Of a DNA stretch of 64,000 nt, positions 42,067-50,757 are shown one piece after another. Made by a program: the position numbers and the translations under genes. Numbering within the stretch: position 1 is the stretch's first letter; each line of letters begins with the position of its first letter. Source of the stretch: CBDBCU01 sp965203435 (GTDB lineage Bacteria > Chloroflexota > Dehalococcoidia > Lucifugimonadales > UBA3495); the NCBI GenBank assembly GCA_965203435.1, contig CBDBCU010000005.1:372001-436000 (forward strand), read 5' to 3'. Under the pieces are notes generated by a model, which saw only the letters and a list, made by a program, of their open reading frames with translations, did not search any database and had not been told where the DNA came from.

Positions 42067-43938
42067 CTACTGCGCCGCCCGCAGCAGGTTCCAGTGGCTG
42101 GTCTTGGAGCCGGCCGTGCCGGGGAAAGTCCAGCTCTCCACTACCTCCGGGTTGAACATCACCGTCAGGCTGAACCAGAAAAAGGGAATGTCGGCAAAGT
42201 TGTAATACTTGTCGTTCCCCACTTCCAGCAGCAGCTGGTCGATGCGGTCGTAGTCCAGGGTGTCCAAGGCCCGATAGGCGGCGTAATTCCGCTCAATGAT
42301 GTCGGAATAGTAGCCGGCGCCGCCCACGCCTTGGGCCGAACTCCAACTCCGCAGGCGGTTGGTCAAGGAGCGCATGGTGATGACATTGCCCCAGCCGCCC
42401 TTTTTGATGAAGTCGGTCCGTTCCCGATAGTTCTTGCGGACCGTCCCCCACTCGCTGTCCAGCAGGGTTACATCAATGCCAATCGGCTCCCAATAGTTAA
42501 TCAGGGCCTCCAGCATTACCGCCGTTTCCGGCTCGTCCGCCGAAAAGTAGTTGTAGGAAGTGAACGGCATCGGGTTGTCCGGGGTATAGCCGGCTTGGGA
42601 CATCAGATCCCGGGCCGCGTCCGGGTCAAACCCGTACTGCGCCTCCCAGTCCGTTTCCCACTGCTCGTTCCAGGTCCCAAGGACCGGATGATACTGGGTC
42701 AGCAGCATCAGCTCGCCCTGGCCCTTGAGGACATGGTCGAGCATTTCCGCCCGGTCAATGGCCTTGTTCATGGCCTGCCGCACCAGCTTGCCGGTGGTGG
42801 GATTGGCCCAAGGCACCGTGGGGTCATAATCATCCTGATAAGCCCCGTAATACTGGCCGCCGAGGAACAGGGTCAGGTAGTTGGTGGGAACGCCGGCGGC
42901 CGCCGGCTGCATCCCCCGCCGTCCGGCTTCCAACTGCAACTCCCGGGACAGGGCGGCGATGTGGATTTCCCCGGTCAGCAGGGCGGCCAGGCGGGTCAAA
43001 TCCTCCCGCACCCAGCGCAATTCCACTTCCTGAAAGTCCGGGTTTTCGCCCCGCCAGTGCGTACCGGGGGCCTTCTCAAACCAGATGCTCTGCCCCTGCT
43101 CCCGGCCGCCATACTGATAGGAGCCGGTGCCGGCCGGCCGTTCGTCAAAGCCGTCCACGCCGACTTCGTCGAACTGCCGCTTGCTCAGCATCATAATTTC
43201 GCCGCCGCCAAAGCCGCGGGACAGAATGGACGGCGTGTCCAGGGAAATGGAGGGAAAGACAATCTGGAAAGCGTAATCCCCCTGGGCTTCGTAAGTGGCA
43301 TCGTCAAAGAAAGACCGGGCCGAAACCTGGGAATCCTCGCCCAGAATGCGATCCAAAGCGGCGATGGCATCGGCGGAAGTGAACTCGCCATAGCCGAAAT
43401 GGAAGGGTACGCCCTCTTTCAGCTGAAAAGTCCAGGTGCGCCCGTCCGGCGTGAACTCCCAGCTTTCCGCCAAGCGGGGAATCCGCTCGTTGGTGTTGGC
43501 ATCCAGGCCAATCAGGGTTTCCGAATAGGGATCGAACTGGTAGTACGAGGGCCGGCCTACGGTCCAGTGGCGATTGGTTTCCTGCACTTCGCCCAGGGCG
43601 TAGATGACCCGATCCACCTTGGCCGCTACCTGCTCGGTAGTGACCGGAATGGGGGTGGGCGTGGCGATAACCGTCTTTTCAATGACGGTTTCCTTAGGCA
43701 CTTCTTTCAGCACCTGCTCGGTCCGCACCACTTCCACCGGAACTTCCCGGATAACCTCCTTTTCGACCACGACCTCCCGGGGGACTTCGCGGACGACTTC
43801 TTTCTCCACGACCACCTCTTTCTCGACCACTTCCGGCGCGGCCGGGGCGGCGGCGGAGCCGCAGGCCACCACCAGGGCCAGGGCGAGGGTCAAGGATAAG
43901 AGGAGGAGCGCTTTAGAATTACGCAGCCAACGCGGCAT
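42067..43938 (-). CDS. ABC-type solute-binding lipoprotein with VEKEV-repeat linker
   Basis: 623 residues. Lipoprotein signal LLLLSLTLALALVVAC (Cys26), then a striking linker of repeats such as VVEKEVVVEKEVVREVPREV over about 60 residues, common in Chloroflexota binding proteins. A family-5 peptide-binding domain follows (PRLAESWEFTPDGRTWTFQLKEGV, EFTSADAIAALDRIL). It would capture peptides or related solutes at the cell surface. It has its own promoter and terminator and no adjacent permease genes. Confidence 0.9.
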   Translation of the reverse strand: MPRWLRNSKALLLLSLTLALALVVACGSAAAPAAPEVVEKEVVVEKEVVREVPREVVVEKEVIREVPVEVVRTEQVLKEVPKETVIEKTVIATPTPIPVTTEQVAAKVDRVIYALGEVQETNRHWTVGRPSYYQFDPYSETLIGLDANTNERIPRLAESWEFTPDGRTWTFQLKEGVPFHFGYGEFTSADAIAALDRILGEDSQVSARSFFDDATYEAQGDYAFQIVFPSISLDTPSILSRGFGGGEIMMLSKRQFDEVGVDGFDERPAGTGSYQYGGREQGQSIWFEKAPGTHWRGENPDFQEVELRWVREDLTRLAALLTGEIHIAALSRELQLEAGRRGMQPAAAGVPTNYLTLFLGGQYYGAYQDDYDPTVPWANPTTGKLVRQAMNKAIDRAEMLDHVLKGQGELMLLTQYHPVLGTWNEQWETDWEAQYGFDPDAARDLMSQAGYTPDNPMPFTSYNYFSADEPETAVMLEALINYWEPIGIDVTLLDSEWGTVRKNYRERTDFIKKGGWGNVITMRSLTNRLRSWSSAQGVGGAGYYSDIIERNYAAYRALDTLDYDRIDQLLLEVGNDKYYNFADIPFFWFSLTVMFNPEVVESWTFPGTAGSKTSHWNLLRAAQ

Positions 43939-44083
43939 AGGAGATACCTCCCCGATAGTAGATTAACCTCCGGCGCGGGATGCCCAATTGCCGGCATCCG
44001 CCGGCGCTAAGGCCGCCAATCGCCGGCCCTATTGCCGGCAACCGCCGGCTTGTCTTGGCCGTCCCCGCCCGGAAATTTTGCCG

Positions 44084-44113
44084 ATTATAAGCCGGCCAAA
44101 TCCGGCCTGTCAA
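44084..44113 (-). promoter_or_regulatory. Sigma70-type promoter of the binding-protein gene
   Basis: Minus strand: TTGACA (44108-44113), 18-base spacer, TATAAT (44084-44089). The spacer contains GGCCGG / CCGGC inverted elements. Confidence 0.8.
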
Positions 44114-44238
44114 TAGTTGCGGGGAAAGTTGCATTGCGCCCCCTTGGTTCGGTTATGGGGGGTATTCTTTCCGCTCATCCTGAACTTGTTGAAGGATGAA
44201 TCCCCCCTAACCGAAACCGGCCGCGCCCGGCCGCCCCT

Positions 44239-44339
44239 ACCGTCATTCCCGCGTAAGCGGGAATCTGGCGGTTGCTTGCCGGGGATGCGGCATTATAAGG
44301 CATTACCGTCGGGATTCCCGCTTACGCGGTAAGGACGGT
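44239..44339. repeat. REP-A palindromic element, copy 11, with REP-C upstream
   Basis: Complete pair; REP-C lies at 44173-44199. Together with the promoter above they account for the 43939-44460 gap. The last 65 bp carry the conserved block upstream of the next WYE-PPP gene. Confidence 0.88.
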
Positions 44340-44460
44340 AGATGCCGGCGGTAAGGACGGTTAGAGCTGCTTTAGGTATATGCAATTGCCTTGGCAAGTG
44401 ATACGATAGCAACGGTCAAAATAATCAGCCAGGCCCTGACCGGAGGAGGAGGTATTAGGG

Positions 44461-44703
44461 GTGTTCGAGTGGGTGGTCGCAAAGTATAAGCAACGCCGCT
44501 GGGAAACCGGCTTTAAGCTCGGCTGGGCGGAGGGCTATGCCCAAGTCTGGGCGGAGGCCCGGGAACGGGAACGGGCGCATGACCGGGCCACCCGCGCCTG
44601 GTACGAGCGGCAGCAGGCCGCCCTGCGGGCCGGGCTGCCCTTTGACGAGCCGCCGCCGTTCGACGACCCGGATGCCCACGCCAACGGCGCCGACGCCGAC
44701 TGA
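44461..44703 (+). CDS. WYE-PPP family protein, short form
   Basis: 80 residues from a GTG preceded by GGAGGAGGAGG. VFEWVVAKYKQRRWETGFKLGWAEGYAQ, a shorter charged helix (EARERERAHDRATR), and RAWYERQQAALRAGLPFDEPPPFDDPDAHANG. It is the smallest family member and keeps the aromatic/PPP signature intact. It is in the opposite orientation to the other short forms, so copies move or are duplicated independently. Confidence 0.68.
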   Translation: MFEWVVAKYKQRRWETGFKLGWAEGYAQVWAEARERERAHDRATRAWYERQQAALRAGLPFDEPPPFDDPDAHANGADAD

Positions 44704-44737
44704 CCGGGTCAGTTGGCGGCCTTCCCGCCCTCTCTCT

Positions 44738-44838
44738 ACCGTCATTCCCGCGTAAGCGGGAATCCCGTGCGGTGCGGGGGGTAGCGGGATTGTCTTTACA
44801 GTACCGTCCTGGATTCCCGCTTACGCGGGAATGACGGT
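44738..44838. repeat. REP-A palindromic element, copy 12
   Basis: Complete pair in the 44704-45004 gap, before the small-protein promoter. Confidence 0.88.
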
Positions 44839-44914
44839 AGGCGGCGGCGGAATGACATTTAGGGGTAGGTTGCTTGGTATATCCAATTGCCTCGTCCCAA
44901 TTGCCGCCAAACCC

Positions 44915-44943
44915 TTGCCACGCCAGCAAAAATTGGATATACT
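44915..44943 (+). promoter_or_regulatory. Sigma70-type promoter of a small-protein gene
   Basis: TTGCCA (44915-44920), 17-base spacer, TATACT (44938-44943). Confidence 0.75.
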
Positions 44944-45004
44944 ACAAAAACGCCGCCGCCCGGCGCGGCGGCCCGAGACGAGGGAGGAGGTATCAGCAAA
45001 GCCT

Positions 45005-45190
45005 ATGTTTGACCGACAATCCTTGGAGAACCTCTTTGACGAACTGCGGGACGAGTACGAGCTGGAACCCGACTGGGAGGACATCCAGCGGGACGCCCAT
45101 CTGGCCGTAGCCCGGGTGGATGCCGGCCAGCCCCTGGGCAATGTCGACACCCGGGTTGGCCCCCTGGTGGAAAAGCACAATCCCGGCTAG
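45005..45190 (+). CDS. Small acidic hypothetical protein
   Basis: 61 residues: MFDRQSLENLFDELRDEYE at the start, then EDIQRDAHLAVARVDAGQPLG. It is mainly helical and acidic. A strong promoter and a GGAGGAGGT sequence precede it, but that ribosome site is 15 bases from the ATG, longer than ideal, and no alternative start exists in frame. The convergent terminator at 45235 follows. Family unknown; size and acidity would fit an antitoxin-like or regulatory small protein, with no partner visible. Confidence 0.6.
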   Translation: MFDRQSLENLFDELRDEYELEPDWEDIQRDAHLAVARVDAGQPLGNVDTRVGPLVEKHNPG

Positions 45191-45234
45191 TCTCCGCAGC
45201 GGCCGCCGGCAGTCCGGATTGGCCGACCGGCAAG

Positions 45235-45267
45235 AAAGCGGGACGGGATCACCTCCCGTCCCGCTTT
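45235..45267. terminator. Bidirectional terminator between convergent genes
   Basis: AAAGCGGGACGGGA and TCCCGTCCCGCTTT form a 14-bp stem with loop TCACC, with A- and T-rich flanks on the two sides. The stop codon of the minus-strand gene lies in the loop. Confidence 0.8.
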
Positions 45268-45503
45268 TCCTTTCCCCGCCGCTCGTGGTACAGGTAAAAG
45301 CCGACCAAGCCCAAGGGCAAGGCCAGCACTATCGCCCCAATCAGGGCTACCACCGTCCACGGCCCCCAGCCGATTAAATGGGTCAGCTGGATTTGCAGCC
45401 ACTCCAGAAAAGCCGGGTCGGGAAGATCGTCGTGATGCCGGCCCAGGGCCAGCAGCCCGGCGGCCCATCCCGTCCCCCCCGCAAAGAATCTCCCGCCGCC
45501 CAC
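45249..45503 (-). CDS. Small membrane protein downstream of MFS transporter
   Basis: 84 residues. One confident membrane helix (WTVVALIGAIVLALPLGLVGFYLY) and a weaker N-terminal hydrophobic segment; the C-terminus HERRGKEKRDGR is basic, consistent with a cytoplasmic end. The GTG start is 3 bp after the stop of the MFS gene, so the two are translationally coupled. It may be an accessory subunit of the transporter, but no family was recognised. Confidence 0.6.
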   Translation of the reverse strand: MGGGRFFAGGTGWAAGLLALGRHHDDLPDPAFLEWLQIQLTHLIGWGPWTVVALIGAIVLALPLGLVGFYLYHERRGKEKRDGR

Positions 45504-45506
45504 CGC

Positions 45507-46901
45507 TCAGTCTCCGGCCGCCGCCGTAGCCGTAGCCGCGCCGCTATCCACCGTCCGATAGCGGGAGGAATACCGCTTTTCCCGAATGGAAAAGGCAAAG
45601 AGAGACGCCGGAAACAGCGTCAAACCCGCAATCAAAAATGGGATGGTGTAGGAACCGGTCAAGTCAAAGAGGAATCCGGCCAGCCAGATGCTCAGGCCGC
45701 TGCCGATGGCGTGAACCAGGAAAGCCACTCCGGTGATGGTGCCTAACGCCCGCAGCCCGTACACATCGGCAATCAGGGCGGTGGTCAGCGGGGCCGTGGC
45801 AATCCACGAAATCCCGGCCACTACCGCAAAAACCAGCAGGGCCGCCGTTCCCCAGCCCATAAACTCCACGCCGGCCAGCAGGGCCATATACGCCGTCCCC
45901 CGCACAAAATAGACCAATCCCAGCATATTTTTGCGGCTGAACTTGTCCGACAAAATGCCGGCCCCGATGCTGCCTACGATGTTCAAGCCCATCATCAGCC
46001 CGAAAATCAGCGCCGCCGATTGCTCCGGCACCCCCAACGAATGGGCAAAGGGGACAAAGTGGATGGACAGCACCGCCGTAGTGTAGCCGCAGGCAAAGTA
46101 GGCAATGGTCATCTGCCAGATGGGTAGGGAATGAAAGGACTGCCGCCAGCTATCGGTATCCAACAGCCCGGCCAATCGCCGCTCCCGGCTCCCCGGCCGC
46201 TGCCCGCCGCCGCCGGCCGCCGCATCGCCATCCGGACTCAATCCCAGATCCGACGGTTGATCCCGCAAAAATAGAAAAGCCAGCGGCACCGACAGCAGCA
46301 GTACCATCAAGCCAAAAGCCACCCAGGTAATGCGCCAGTTCGTGGCTTGCAGCAAGAACATTCCGAACGGCACCAGCAGTAAGCCGCCGGCCGACAAGCC
46401 GGCGGCGTTCAGGCCCACCACCGTGGCCCGCCGCCGCCGAAACCAGCGGGACAGCAGGGCTCCGGTGTTGTTCAGGGACATTCCGCTCAGGGCTACGGAC
46501 GAGACAAAGCCAAAGAGGAAAATCAGGAATAGCAGATGAAAGGTGAGGCTCAGGGCTACCGTCGCCAAGCCGAAAACAATCAGGCTGACTACGATGACCC
46601 GGCGGCCGCCGAACCGATCCAGCAGCTTGCCCATAAAGGGCTGGGTCAAGCCGTTGACCACAAAGCCCAGGGCCGCCGCCGCGGAGATGGTGCCGCGATT
46701 CCAGTCGAACTCCTCGCTCATGGGCAGGACAAAGATGCCGAAGCTGTTGCGCGCCCCGTTGGTAACAAAGGCCACGAAAATGCAGGTGGCAACGATGTAC
46801 CAGCCGTAGAAAATCCCCGGCCGCGCGGCCTGATCCGCCGTCATCGCCCCCGTCCCCTGTTGCAGGGCCGCCTTGAACTTGTTGAACCGGTCGGCAATCA
46901 T
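45507..46901 (-). CDS. MFS transporter, oxalate/formate or monocarboxylate type
   Basis: 464 residues with twelve predicted membrane helices. The N-terminus GIFYGWYIVATCIFVAFVTNGARNSFGIFVLPMSEEFDWNRGTIS is the signature of the MCT/OFA-type major facilitator subfamily, which carries monocarboxylates or dicarboxylates. Motif A-like GKLLDRFGGRRV lies between helices 2 and 3. A sigma70 promoter is present upstream. Substrate not deducible. Confidence 0.88.
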   Translation of the reverse strand: MIADRFNKFKAALQQGTGAMTADQAARPGIFYGWYIVATCIFVAFVTNGARNSFGIFVLPMSEEFDWNRGTISAAAALGFVVNGLTQPFMGKLLDRFGGRRVIVVSLIVFGLATVALSLTFHLLFLIFLFGFVSSVALSGMSLNNTGALLSRWFRRRRATVVGLNAAGLSAGGLLLVPFGMFLLQATNWRITWVAFGLMVLLLSVPLAFLFLRDQPSDLGLSPDGDAAAGGGGQRPGSRERRLAGLLDTDSWRQSFHSLPIWQMTIAYFACGYTTAVLSIHFVPFAHSLGVPEQSAALIFGLMMGLNIVGSIGAGILSDKFSRKNMLGLVYFVRGTAYMALLAGVEFMGWGTAALLVFAVVAGISWIATAPLTTALIADVYGLRALGTITGVAFLVHAIGSGLSIWLAGFLFDLTGSYTIPFLIAGLTLFPASLFAFSIREKRYSSRYRTVDSGAATATAAAGD

Positions 46902-46931
46902 CGCCCTCGTCCCTTCCCCAGGATGTGGCCC

Positions 46932-46960
46932 AGTATATACCTTGTTGGGGAAAATAGTAA
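46932..46960 (-). promoter_or_regulatory. Promoter of the MFS gene
   Basis: Minus strand: TTACTA (46955-46960), 17-base spacer, TATACT (46932-46937), about 30 bp before the MFS start codon. Confidence 0.6.
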
Positions 46961-47087
46961 CACCCCGGCCGCGCCAATTCCCCGGGGCAATTTGCCTAGG
47001 CTTGGCAACCTATCCCTGCCATCTCTCCCGGCCGCCCTTTCTACCGTCCTTCCCTTGCCCCCCACCGTCCCTCCCGGCCGCCCTTTG

Positions 47088-47188
47088 ACCGTCATTCCCG
47101 CGTAAGCGGGAATCTCCACGGTACTGCCGTATAATACCGCAGTTTTGGCAAGCAACCACCAGATTCCCGCTTACGCGGGAATGACGGT
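47088..47188. repeat. REP-A palindromic element, copy 13, with REP-C
   Basis: Complete pair; REP-C at 47240-47265. They occupy most of the gap 46961-47316; the short arms at 47041-47080 are degenerate. Confidence 0.88.
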
Positions 47189-47316
47189 AGGGGGACGCCG
47201 CCCCCCTCCGCTCATCCCGAAACCGGTTGCCATTCTTTCCGCTCATCCTGAACTTGTTGAAGGATGGGAATGACAGTTGCCGTATGCGATTGCCCTGAAA
47301 CCGCGGGCCATCCGGC

Positions 47317-47345
47317 TTGCCCTTTCGCAAAGGATGTGGTACACT
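47317..47345 (+). promoter_or_regulatory. Promoter of the C20-tract lipoprotein gene
   Basis: TTGCCC (47317-47322), 17-base spacer, TACACT (47340-47345), 35 bp before the ATG. It shows that the in-frame TTG at 47317 is not a start. Confidence 0.7.
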
Positions 47346-47379
47346 TCCCGTCAAGTTGGAAAAGAGGGATTTGCCGCTT

Positions 47380-49134
47380 ATGTCTGAACTTGCCGCGCCG
47401 CCCCTTACTGCCCGGCCCGGCCGCTGGGCGGCGCTGGCTTTGGGGATGATTGCGGCGCTGCTGACCGCCTTGGGGTTGGCTTGCGCCCGGGATATAGACT
47501 TACCCCCCCCCCCCCCCCCCCCAAGTGTAGAGGCTCAAGCAACGGCAACTCCGACGCCGGTTAAGGCCGGCCCTACCCCCGGCCGAGCTACGCCGGCGGC
47601 TACCTTGCTCCCTTTGCCGCCGACGCCGACGCCAGGATTTGAAAATCCGACCAATCCCCCTCCGGCGGCCGCCGCAACCTCAACCCCCCCTGGAAAGCCG
47701 GCGGCTACGCCGCCGCCTCTAGCGCAGACCCTCTTGGAGCCGCTGCGCCCCGGCGGCCAGTTGACGGCGGCGACCTGGCTGGACGCCGACCGGATGTATC
47801 TGGCGGACTTGGCGGGAAACCTCCGGCTGCTGAAGGTGGAAACCGGGGAAGTTAAAACGGTTCTGGAGGGACTGAGCATTCCCCAAGGATTGACGGTTTT
47901 GGCGGGCCGCCTTTATGTGTCGGAGATGGGCAATGTGTGCGAACTGCTGCCCCCGGGCCGCTGCTATCGCCCCGAAAGGTGGCCCGAACCGGAGGAGTTG
48001 GCGATGTTAGCCCAATCCAGCGCCCGGATTTTATCCTACCGCATCGGCGCGGACGGCGAACTGGACGACCGGCAAGTCGCGGTGGACCGGATATTGAGCG
48101 ACCACCGGGATCATAGTCCCAACGGCTTGACCAACGATGGCGAGTGGATTTATGTCAGCATCGGCCATCCTTACCAGGGACCGCCCAATCCCCGGGGAAA
48201 TTATATTACAAGAGCCGTTGCGGAGCTGGCGGCGGCCGGCGGCCGTACCGACTTGATGGGGGTCATTGCCCGCTTTCGGCCCGGGGATCCGGAGCCGGAA
48301 GTCTATGCCACCGGGTTCCGCAATACCTACGGCATATCCCTCGGCCCGGACGGCGTCCTGTACGGCGCGGACAATGACACTCAGGATGGGCTGGCCACGG
48401 CCGGGCAGTTGGAGGAATTGAATGCCATAGTTTCGGGGGGATTTTACGGGTATCCTTTCTGGGGAAGTTACGAAGCCGGCCCTGATGCCGGGGTAACGGA
48501 GCCGGCGGCCATCCTGCAAGGCACGGGATCGACTTTTGCCTATGCCAACGAACAGGGCGTTTATGTAGCCTACCTGTCCCTGGGGGAGAACGCCGAGGGG
48601 TTCGTGGTGGATCACTTCGACTATGAAACTTTTACGCCGACCCGCATCGTCCGCGGCGCGCCGGGCCATATTACCGCCATTCTGGAGCGGGAGGGGCTGC
48701 TTTATCTGGCAACTTTTTCCGGCACGATTCTGGTCGTGGACGCTACGCCGAACCCGTCCGAGCGGATCGCCAGCTATGAAATCGTTGCCGCCGCCGCGGC
48801 GGATAAGATTATTGCCCAACAGGAGCCAAACCTTGCCGTCAACTATACGGTGTATTGGCGTAACGGCGAGTTGCTCTATGTGCAAGATCCCTGCGGCCCG
48901 GAGGGAATGGAAAGGTGGTTCTTTCTGCACATCGTGCCGGTGAATCCGGAGGATTTGGCCGCTCTGGGGGAACACACGCTTTCGAACCGGGATTTCCGTT
49001 TCGGCAAATATGGCATACGGCATCGTGGCCGCTGCCTGGCCACGGTACCCTTGCCGGCTTATGACATCCTGGAAATTCGCACCGGCCATGCCCAAAAGAC
49101 CAGGACGCTCGGGACGGTATTCCGGCCGGAGTGA
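47380..49134 (+). CDS. Surface lipoprotein with beta-propeller (sorbosone dehydrogenase/NHL-like) and poly-C tract
   Basis: 584 residues from the ATG at 47380 (AGAGGG upstream). Signal peptide ALALGMIAALLTALGLAC with lipobox Cys35. A run of 20 C (47503-47522) immediately after encodes seven prolines (42-48), followed by a Pro/Thr-rich spacer. The main domain reads like a GSDH/NHL propeller: HSPNGLTNDGEWIYVSIGHP, YATGFRNTYGISLGPDGVLYGADN. The C-terminal 100 residues share YVQDPC, FFLHIVP, NRDFRFGKYG and LPAYDILEIRTG with the SGNH protein at 15803. In this sequence the frame is intact (ON). Confidence 0.8.
   Translation: MSELAAPPLTARPGRWAALALGMIAALLTALGLACARDIDLPPPPPPPSVEAQATATPTPVKAGPTPGRATPAATLLPLPPTPTPGFENPTNPPPAAAATSTPPGKPAATPPPLAQTLLEPLRPGGQLTAATWLDADRMYLADLAGNLRLLKVETGEVKTVLEGLSIPQGLTVLAGRLYVSEMGNVCELLPPGRCYRPERWPEPEELAMLAQSSARILSYRIGADGELDDRQVAVDRILSDHRDHSPNGLTNDGEWIYVSIGHPYQGPPNPRGNYITRAVAELAAAGGRTDLMGVIARFRPGDPEPEVYATGFRNTYGISLGPDGVLYGADNDTQDGLATAGQLEELNAIVSGGFYGYPFWGSYEAGPDAGVTEPAAILQGTGSTFAYANEQGVYVAYLSLGENAEGFVVDHFDYETFTPTRIVRGAPGHITAILEREGLLYLATFSGTILVVDATPNPSERIASYEIVAAAAADKIIAQQEPNLAVNYTVYWRNGELLYVQDPCGPEGMERWFFLHIVPVNPEDLAALGEHTLSNRDFRFGKYGIRHRGRCLATVPLPAYDILEIRTGHAQKTRTLGTVFRPE
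47503..47522. repeat. Homopolymeric tract of 20 C inside a lipoprotein gene
   Basis: Twenty consecutive C residues just after the signal-peptide codons. Slippage here would put the rest of the gene out of frame, the typical arrangement of a phase-variable gene. It could also be misassembled in length. Confidence 0.95.
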
Positions 49135-49184
49135 TGATTCCCTTTTCGCCGGCGGTGGCTTTGCCGTTCCGCCAATCCCCACCC

Positions 49185-50414
49185 CTACAAGTCATAGCCC
49201 CGCTCGCCGTGGATTGCCAAGTCCAGGCCCACCAATTCATCCTCCGGATCCACCCGGATGCCGCCACAGAACTTGTCGAGGATTTGCAGGGTCAGGAAAG
49301 AAACCAGGGCGGCCCAGAGCATGGACACCGCTACGCCCAAGGCCTGCACGCCGAATTGGGCCAGGATGGAACGCTCGGGAATGGTGTAGCCGAATCCCCA
49401 GAAAATTTCCAGAGCCAGGATCGGCAGCAACAGCAAGCCGATAATGCCGCCCAAGCCATGCACGGCAAAAACATTCAGGGAATCGTCAATGTGCAGGCGG
49501 TCTTTGACCACGCCAATGGCAAAGAAACAGACCGCGCTGCTGAAAATGCCCAGCAGCAAGGCCCCCACCGGACTGGTAAAGCCGGAGGCCGGCGTGATGG
49601 CGGCCAAGCCGGCAATGACGCCGGTGACCATTCCAATCAGGGATGTGCGGCGGTAAATCAGCCGCTCCAGGGCAATCCAGGTCAGGGCGGCGGCGCAGGC
49701 GGAGACATGGGTCAGGGCGATGGCAATGCTGGCATGAGCCTCGGTGCTGAACCCGCTGCCGCCATTGAAACCGAACCAGCCCACCCACATCATCCCGGCT
49801 CCGGCGGCGGTCATTCCGGGATTGTGCGGCGGCGACAGACGATTGGGAAAGCCCAGGCGCTGCCCCACCACCAGGGCGGCGACCAGAGCCGAGGCCCCCA
49901 CGGCGGCGTGCAGGGCAAAACCGCCGGCAAAATCCATCACCCCCCACTGATTCAGCCAGCCGCCGCCCCAAACCCAATGGCAGACCGGAATATAGACCAG
50001 CAAGGACCAGACGCCGCTGAAAATCAGCACGGTGGAAAAGCGGGTGCGCTCCACATAAGCGCCAACAATGATGGCCGGGGCGGTCATGGCAAAGGTCATC
50101 TGGAAAATGGCGAACAGGATTTCCGGGATGGTGCCGCGAGCCCGGGTTTCGGTTATTTCCAGAAAGAACGGGTTTTGCAGGGAGCCAATGACGCCGCCAT
50201 AGCTTTCCCCATAGGCCAGCCCATAGCCGACAATCAGCCAAATCAGGCTGGCAATGGCGGCAATGGCAAAGCACTGGATGGCTACCGACAGCACCGACTT
50301 GGAAGTGACCATGCCGGCGTAATACATCGCCAGACCCGGCAGGGTCATAAACAGCACAAAGGTGGTGGCGGTGAGGATCCAAGCGGTATCCCCGGTGTCA
50401 ATGGCGCTGGGCAT
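49185..50414 (-). CDS. amt: Ammonium transporter, Amt family
   Basis: 409 residues from the ATG at 50414; translation from upstream TTG is possible but Amt proteins usually begin close to IDTGDTAWIL. Eleven membrane helices; DTAWILTATTFVLFMTLPGLAMYYAGMV, WFGFNGGSGFSTEAHA and the pore histidines in FALHAAVGASALVAAL and FAVHGLGGIIG are all present. It would conduct ammonium/ammonia into the cell. No glnK-type regulator is next to it, although such pairing is common. Confidence 0.92.
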   Translation of the reverse strand: MPSAIDTGDTAWILTATTFVLFMTLPGLAMYYAGMVTSKSVLSVAIQCFAIAAIASLIWLIVGYGLAYGESYGGVIGSLQNPFFLEITETRARGTIPEILFAIFQMTFAMTAPAIIVGAYVERTRFSTVLIFSGVWSLLVYIPVCHWVWGGGWLNQWGVMDFAGGFALHAAVGASALVAALVVGQRLGFPNRLSPPHNPGMTAAGAGMMWVGWFGFNGGSGFSTEAHASIAIALTHVSACAAALTWIALERLIYRRTSLIGMVTGVIAGLAAITPASGFTSPVGALLLGIFSSAVCFFAIGVVKDRLHIDDSLNVFAVHGLGGIIGLLLLPILALEIFWGFGYTIPERSILAQFGVQALGVAVSMLWAALVSFLTLQILDKFCGGIRVDPEDELVGLDLAIHGERGYDL

Positions 50415-50591
50415 AAGGGGCGTCCAACCCGCCGCGGCGGGGGTTAAGGATAGGTTTCGGGGTTCGGTCAAGGATTATAAAGGATTATAACCGTAAGCGG
50501 CGGCAAAAGAAAGGGGCGGGGGAAAGCGATTCGACAAGGCTGTCGTTTAGGACGGACAACCGGCTTTGTCGTCATTCCCGGCCGCCCCGCA

Positions 50592-50694
50592 ACCGTCATT
50601 CCCGCGTAAGCGGGAATCTCCGCCGTTGCTTGCCAAGGATGCGGCATTATAAGGCAGCACCGTTCGGGATTCCCGCTTACGCGGGAATGACGGT
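50592..50694. repeat. REP-A palindromic element, copy 14
   Basis: Intact copy, useful as the reference for the MITE-split copy at 39300. The 50472-50757 gap also carries a duplicated TATAAT sequence (50479-50495 region) upstream of amt. Confidence 0.9.
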
Positions 50695-50757
50695 AGGGGG
50701 GCAATATGCCATTGCCCGCCGGCTTGCCACCCTTTCCCCTTGCCCCGGGGCAACCGG

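Noticed and set aside
47317..47379. TTG at 47317 as start of the propeller lipoprotein
   Set aside because: It coincides with a -35 box (TTGCCC-17-TACACT), and the ATG at 47380 begins a proper lipoprotein signal.
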